Assembly: GCA_030530185.1 (NCBI GenBank)
Contig: JAUMVL010000051.1
Location: 1-10,689, forward strand
Reading direction: 5' to 3'
Origin: Clostridia bacterium
Lineage (GTDB): Bacteria; Bacillota; Clostridia; Christensenellales; CAG-138
Length of the DNA stretch: 10,689 nucleotides
Below the pieces are notes generated by a model. It saw only the letters and a list, made by a program, of their open reading frames with translations. It had not been told where the DNA came from and made no database searches. Below are positions 8,112 through 10,689 of this stretch, piece by piece; the stretch's first letter is position 1; each line of letters starts with the position of its first letter. The translations under genes and the position numbers were made by a program.

Positions 8112-8573
8112 TTATTCCTCATAGCCTTCCGGCGGGTCGGTCACAAGACGCAGATACACCTTACCGTCGAGATGATCGCATTCGTGAAAGACCGCGCGGG
8201 CAAACAGCTCCTCACCCTCATATTCATACAGATCGCCGTTGCGATCATACGCTTCGACCTTCACATAGTTCGGTCGAACGACATACCCACTTTTCCCGGG
8301 AAAACTCAGGCAGCCTTCCATGCCGCCCTGCTCACCGGAGGATTCTAAAATTTTCGGGTTGACCATTTCAATCGGGCCGTCTCCGATGTCAATGACAAGG
8401 ACACGGCGTAAAATACCGACTTGCGGTGCGGCGAGTCCGACTCCGTCCGCGGCATGCATGGTTTCAATCATATCGTCAATCAGTGTGGAAAGACGCGAAT
8501 CAAACTTTTTAACCTCCCGACAGGGAATATACAGACAAGGATCGTTGTCCTTGCGAATCGTTCTGAGTGCCAT
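8112..8573 (-). CDS. def: Peptide deformylase
   Basis: A metalloenzyme (Fe or Zn) that removes the N-formyl group from new proteins at the ribosome. All three family motifs are intact: GVGLAAPQVG (44-53), EGCLSFPG (86-93, metal ligand Cys88) and HECDHLDG (130-137, ligands His130 and His134, catalytic Glu131). The 153 residues are typical of the short clostridial type. ATG 8571-8573 has GGAGGC about 8 nt upstream. It is the first gene of the operon. In many Clostridia priA precedes it; here a promoter and a divergent regulator do. Confidence 0.97.
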   Translation of the reverse strand: MALRTIRKDNDPCLYIPCREVKKFDSRLSTLIDDMIETMHAADGVGLAAPQVGILRRVLVIDIGDGPIEMVNPKILESSGEQGGMEGCLSFPGKSGYVVRPNYVKVEAYDRNGDLYEYEGEELFARAVFHECDHLDGKVYLRLVTDPPEGYEE

Positions 8574-8590
8574 TTTGTCGCCTCCGTGGT

Positions 8591-8611
8591 CGGGACCGGT
8601 TTTTCGGCCCG
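8591..8611 (-). other. Short hairpin in the 5' leader of def
   Basis: CGGG-A-CCG and CGG-CCCG pair into a 7-bp GC stem with one bulged A and a small A-rich loop in the RNA. It falls about 7-27 nt after the predicted start of transcription and just before the Shine-Dalgarno of def. It is not followed by a T run, so it is not a terminator. It could stabilise the 5' end or tune translation; no known riboswitch pattern is recognised. Confidence 0.45.
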
Positions 8612-8624
8612 TATAGTTCTTATT

Positions 8625-8653
8625 ATTATACTAAAAAGATTGACCTTTGTAAA
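8625..8653 (-). promoter_or_regulatory. Sigma-A-type promoter of the def-rpe operon
   Basis: On the minus strand TTTACA (8648-8653) and a perfect TATAAT (8625-8630) are separated by exactly 17 bp. The predicted start is near 8618, giving a leader of about 45 nt before def. It is the only consensus-like promoter I found by eye for the eight minus-strand genes, predicting one transcript of about 7.5 kb. Confidence 0.85.
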
Positions 8654-8673
8654 TAAAAACGCTAAAATTAAAG

Positions 8674-8760
8674 CAATTCAACCGATAGTAGAGCGTGCTT
8701 TTTTGCAACTCAACCATATCTGTTGACCAATTCAACCAATAAGTTGTGGAACAATTGAAT
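8674..8760. repeat. Cluster of CAAYTCAACC elements, candidate operator array
   Basis: Three direct copies: CAATTCAACC at 8674-8683, CAACTCAACC at 8706-8715 and CAATTCAACC at 8728-8737. Start-to-start distances are 32 and 22 bp, close to three and two helical turns. The third copy is part of an inverted repeat, GTTGA-N5-TCAAC (8722-8736). A reversed half-copy, TTGAAT, lies at 8755-8760, inside the spacer of the likely promoter for the plus-strand regulator. The spacing and position suggest binding sites for a DNA-binding protein, plausibly the adjacent HTH protein. This is inferred; in AT-rich intergenic DNA some of it could be chance. Confidence 0.5.
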
Positions 8761-8775
8761 CATTTTTGCTATGCT
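8747..8775 (+). promoter_or_regulatory. Probable promoter of the HTH membrane regulator (extended -10)
   Basis: TGC-TATGCT at 8767-8775 is an extended -10 (TGn upstream of the hexamer). The -35 region, TGGAAC at 17 bp spacing, is poor, which fits a promoter relying on the extended -10 or under control. The start would be near 8782, leaving a leader of about 23 nt that holds the Shine-Dalgarno. Confidence 0.5.
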
Positions 8776-8791
8776 GTTCGCAGATCAACGA

Positions 8792-8798
8792 GGGAGGA
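8792..8798 (+). promoter_or_regulatory. Ribosome binding site that fixes the start of the HTH regulator
   Basis: GGGAGGA, 6 nt before ATG 8805-8807. It rules out the ATG at 8771, which lies in the -10 region and would add 13 residues with no HTH-family likeness. Confidence 0.85.
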
Positions 8799-8804
8799 TA
8801 TCGT

Positions 8805-9839
8805 ATGGAACAGGAAAACACGCTCGGAAAACGGATCGCTATGCTCCGCAGGAATCAGGGCTGGACGCAGGAACAGCTGGGGGAGAAGGTCGGCGTATCC
8901 GCACAGGCCGTCAGCAAATGGGAAAACGATCAAGCTTGCCCGGATATTACGACACTTCCGCTGCTTGCCGATCTGTTCGGCGTTACGACGGATGAATTGC
9001 TCGGACTCAAGCCGATTGAACCACACGTTGTCATCCTGGATAAGGAACCGGAGCGAAATGAAGATCATGCAAATTCCGGTTCATTTGAACTTCGATTGGA
9101 CAAGGTCGACCCATGGGGCAGCATTTGCATTTGCATCACGGCGATTCTAATCAGCGTGACACTGATTCTGCGCTCTACGACGCCGCTGTTCAATCGGGAA
9201 GGCGTCAATGTTTGGAATTATATCTGGCCGATCATCCTGTTTGCCATCGGCATGAGACAAGTCAGAAGGAACATTGTATTCGGCATTTCGGCTATGGCCA
9301 TCGGTGTCTATGAATTCATCTGGTTCGGTTGGGGCGTTCCGTTTGAAATCAAATGGTATGTGCTTCTTTTAGTAGTTGCTGTTGCTTGTCTTGTCCGGAT
9401 TCTTCTGAAAAAACTCGGTGTCATTCCCGAAAAGGCAGGGGAGCCGTTTATCGAAGTGAACGGAAAGAAGCCGACGCGGGTTGTCGAATACAGCGATGAC
9501 GGCATGTTTATGACAGCGGAACTCTCGTTCGGCAGCAATGAGGTTGTGTATCCCTACGATACGATTAAGGGGATGAAAGTGGAAACGAATTTCGGCGATC
9601 ATCGGATCGATCTGCGCAACATCCGGCACTTTGTCAATGATCCGGTGCTGGAGATCGAAGTCAACTTCGGCAACGTTGTGGTGCTGCTTCCCGATAATGT
9701 GAAGCTGCATAAAACCTCCGAAACGGCATTCGGCGCATTCCGTGTCAAGGGCGAGCCTTCTTCATCCGCCGACCAGATTGCATATTTCCGCACAGAGGTG
9801 AACTTCGGCAATCTCGAAATCCGCTATCCGAACGCATGA
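8805..9839 (+). CDS. Membrane-bound HTH regulator with LiaF-like toastrack domain
   Basis: A 344-residue protein with three parts. Residues about 7-68 are an XRE/HTH_3 DNA-binding domain (LGKRIAMLRRNQGWTQEQLG, then VSAQAVSKWEN). Residues about 104-203 hold four hydrophobic segments (roughly 104-123, 135-150, 155-176, 184-200), resembling a LiaF/LiaI-type membrane block. Residues about 225-344 are a beta-rich domain with a repeated FG step (F242, F263, F288, F309, F334) whose spacing alternates 21, 25, 21, 25; this resembles the C-terminal domain of LiaF and other toastrack proteins. Four membrane passes would leave both HTH and toastrack in the cytoplasm. LiaF proteins act in envelope-stress signalling with LiaRS; no such two-component system is seen here, so this looks like a one-protein regulator. 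Targets are unknown; its own promoter and the divergent operon are the first candidates. Domain calls rest on visible pattern only. Confidence 0.85.
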   Translation: MEQENTLGKRIAMLRRNQGWTQEQLGEKVGVSAQAVSKWENDQACPDITTLPLLADLFGVTTDELLGLKPIEPHVVILDKEPERNEDHANSGSFELRLDKVDPWGSICICITAILISVTLILRSTTPLFNREGVNVWNYIWPIILFAIGMRQVRRNIVFGISAMAIGVYEFIWFGWGVPFEIKWYVLLLVVAVACLVRILLKKLGVIPEKAGEPFIEVNGKKPTRVVEYSDDGMFMTAELSFGSNEVVYPYDTIKGMKVETNFGDHRIDLRNIRHFVNDPVLEIEVNFGNVVVLLPDNVKLHKTSETAFGAFRVKGEPSSSADQIAYFRTEVNFGNLEIRYPNA

Positions 9840-9855
9840 GTTTTTTTGAAGCACG

Positions 9856-9880
9856 AGCATCGGAGCAATCCGGTGCTTTT
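9856..9880 (+). terminator. Intrinsic terminator after the HTH regulator
   Basis: AGCATCGGA and TCCGGTGCT pair over 9 bp (one T-G wobble) around a GCAA tetraloop, followed by TTTT. It starts 17 nt after the stop codon and separates the regulator from the next gene. Confidence 0.75.
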
Positions 9881-9891
9881 CGCATGCAACC

Positions 9892-9920
9892 TTGCAATTT
9901 TGCGCGAACTGTGATACCCT
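9892..9920 (+). promoter_or_regulatory. Possible promoter of the P-loop/CYTH gene
   Basis: TTGCAA (9892-9897) and TACCCT (9915-9920) are 17 bp apart. The -35 is good and the -10 is weak. It lies just after a terminator and about 29 nt before the next start codon, a sensible place for an independent promoter. Confidence 0.45.
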
Positions 9921-9948
9921 GTAAGCAGCAAACAGGGGAGAGACGGCA

Positions 9949-10689
9949 ATGAAGCAAGTTACCAAAATTGTCATGACCGGCGGGCCTGCCGGCGGTAAAA
10001 CGACGTTGACAACCAGACTGGTCAAAGAATTGACCGCGCGGGGATATCGGGTGATTATTGCGCCGGAGGCGGCGACGGAGTTGATTTCAGGCTTTGGCAT
10101 CAAGCCGTTCGGCGATTGCCTGTCTATGTATGAATTTCAGTATTTTGTGGTGGATTCCCAGCTGCATAAGGAGCGGCTTGCGGCGAAGGCGGCCGAGCTG
10201 GTGCCGGAGGAAAAGATTCTGATCATCTGTGATCGTGGCGTTCTTGACAACAAAGCGTATGTTTCGCAAGCCGAATTCGATAAGATTTTAGCGCATTTTG
10301 GTCTGACCGAACAGCAGGTTCTCGGTGCATACGACGCGGTGATCCACCTTGTATCATCCTCCTACGGGGCAGAATATGCGTATAGCTATAACAACGCCGC
10401 ACGTTATGAAACGCTCGAACAGGCACGTGAAAAGGAGGAGCAGGCGCTGCTGAGCTGGCAAAAGCATCCGCATCGCGTGATCATCGGGAATTCCTACAAC
10501 TTTGAAAACAAGATCCGAAAGGCAATGAACGAGATCTATAAGGTGCTCGGCGAGGTTCCGCCCACGCAGAGCGAGCGAAAGTTCTTGATTCGATTCAGCG
10601 ATCCCGCTGTGCTTTCACCGTATGCGCCGGTCGAACAGACGATTACGCAGTCCTATCTGCTCGGGAAGAACGACGGCATGGAGCGCAGA
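9949..10689 (+). CDS. P-loop NTPase (AAA_28-like) fused to a CYTH-type domain, 3' truncated
   Basis: The frame is open from ATG 9949-9951 (GGGGAG 8 nt upstream) to the right edge, giving 247 residues with no stop. Residues 1-200 form a small kinase-like P-loop domain: Walker A GGPAGGKT (11-18), APEAATELI after strand 2 (38-46), and Walker B-like IICDRG (92-97). NNAARYETLEQA (148-159) looks like the Arg-bearing lid segment of AAA_28/NadR-like proteins. From about residue 208 the sequence SERKFLIRF starts what looks like a CYTH domain, whose strand 1 carries an ExExK-type triphosphate-binding signature (here only ERK is clear), and TITQSYLLG fits the next strand. CYTH proteins bind or hydrolyse triphosphates such as PPPi or thiamine triphosphate. 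Proteins with this domain pair occur in Firmicutes, but their function is not settled. The substrate cannot be given from this part. Confidence 0.8.
   Translation, partial: MKQVTKIVMTGGPAGGKTTLTTRLVKELTARGYRVIIAPEAATELISGFGIKPFGDCLSMYEFQYFVVDSQLHKERLAAKAAELVPEEKILIICDRGVLDNKAYVSQAEFDKILAHFGLTEQQVLGAYDAVIHLVSSSYGAEYAYSYNNAARYETLEQAREKEEQALLSWQKHPHRVIIGNSYNFENKIRKAMNEIYKVLGEVPPTQSERKFLIRFSDPAVLSPYAPVEQTITQSYLLGKNDGMERR

Noticed and set aside
8674..8737. CRISPR-like array
   Set aside because: The repeated unit is only 10 bp with spacers of 22 and 12 bp and no cas genes nearby; an operator cluster is the better reading.
8766..8804. N-terminal extension of the HTH regulator
   Set aside because: It would place the start upstream of or within the promoter -10 region; GGGAGGA supports ATG 8805 instead.

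Overview
The window looks like chromosomal DNA of a moderately GC-rich Firmicute of the class Clostridia, possibly a gut or rumen lineage. The evidence is the order of the housekeeping genes, the strong GGAGG-type ribosome binding sites, a PASTA-type Ser/Thr kinase paired with a PP2C phosphatase, and a CotH-family protein. No species can be named from the sequence. There are no rRNA, tRNA, CRISPR or insertion-sequence features.

Layout. (1) Positions 2-1066, plus strand: the C-terminal part of a CotH-like kinase-fold protein whose start lies outside the window. (2) Positions 1090-1115: a perfect 11-bp hairpin between two convergent transcription units. (3) Positions 1128-8573, minus strand: a compact eight-gene operon, in transcription order def, fmt, rsmB, rlmN, stp, prkC, rsgA, rpe. 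Most junctions overlap or nearly touch, and three are ATGA start/stop overlaps. A good sigma-A-type promoter (8625-8653) precedes def, and the hairpin at 1090-1115 ends the unit. (4) Positions 8574-8804: a divergent control region with a repeated CAAYTCAACC element. (5) Positions 8805-9839, plus strand: an unusual membrane regulator with an HTH domain, four membrane segments and a LiaF-like 'toastrack' domain, followed by its own terminator. (6) Positions 9949 to the end, plus strand: a P-loop protein (AAA_28-like) joined to the start of a CYTH-type triphosphate-binding domain, cut by the window edge.

How the genes fit together. The operon joins co-translational and ribosome functions: formyl-Met-tRNA formation and removal (fmt, def), rRNA methylation (rsmB, rlmN) and 30S maturation (rsgA). 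It also carries the envelope-sensing kinase/phosphatase pair (prkC, stp) and one pentose phosphate enzyme (rpe). This is a variant of a widely conserved Firmicute cluster. Here it starts at def, with no priA before it, and ends at rpe, with no thiN after it. The divergent regulator is the least ordinary part. It appears to put a DNA-binding domain and a LiaF-type sensor domain on one polypeptide, and it shares a repeat-bearing control region with the operon containing the PASTA kinase.
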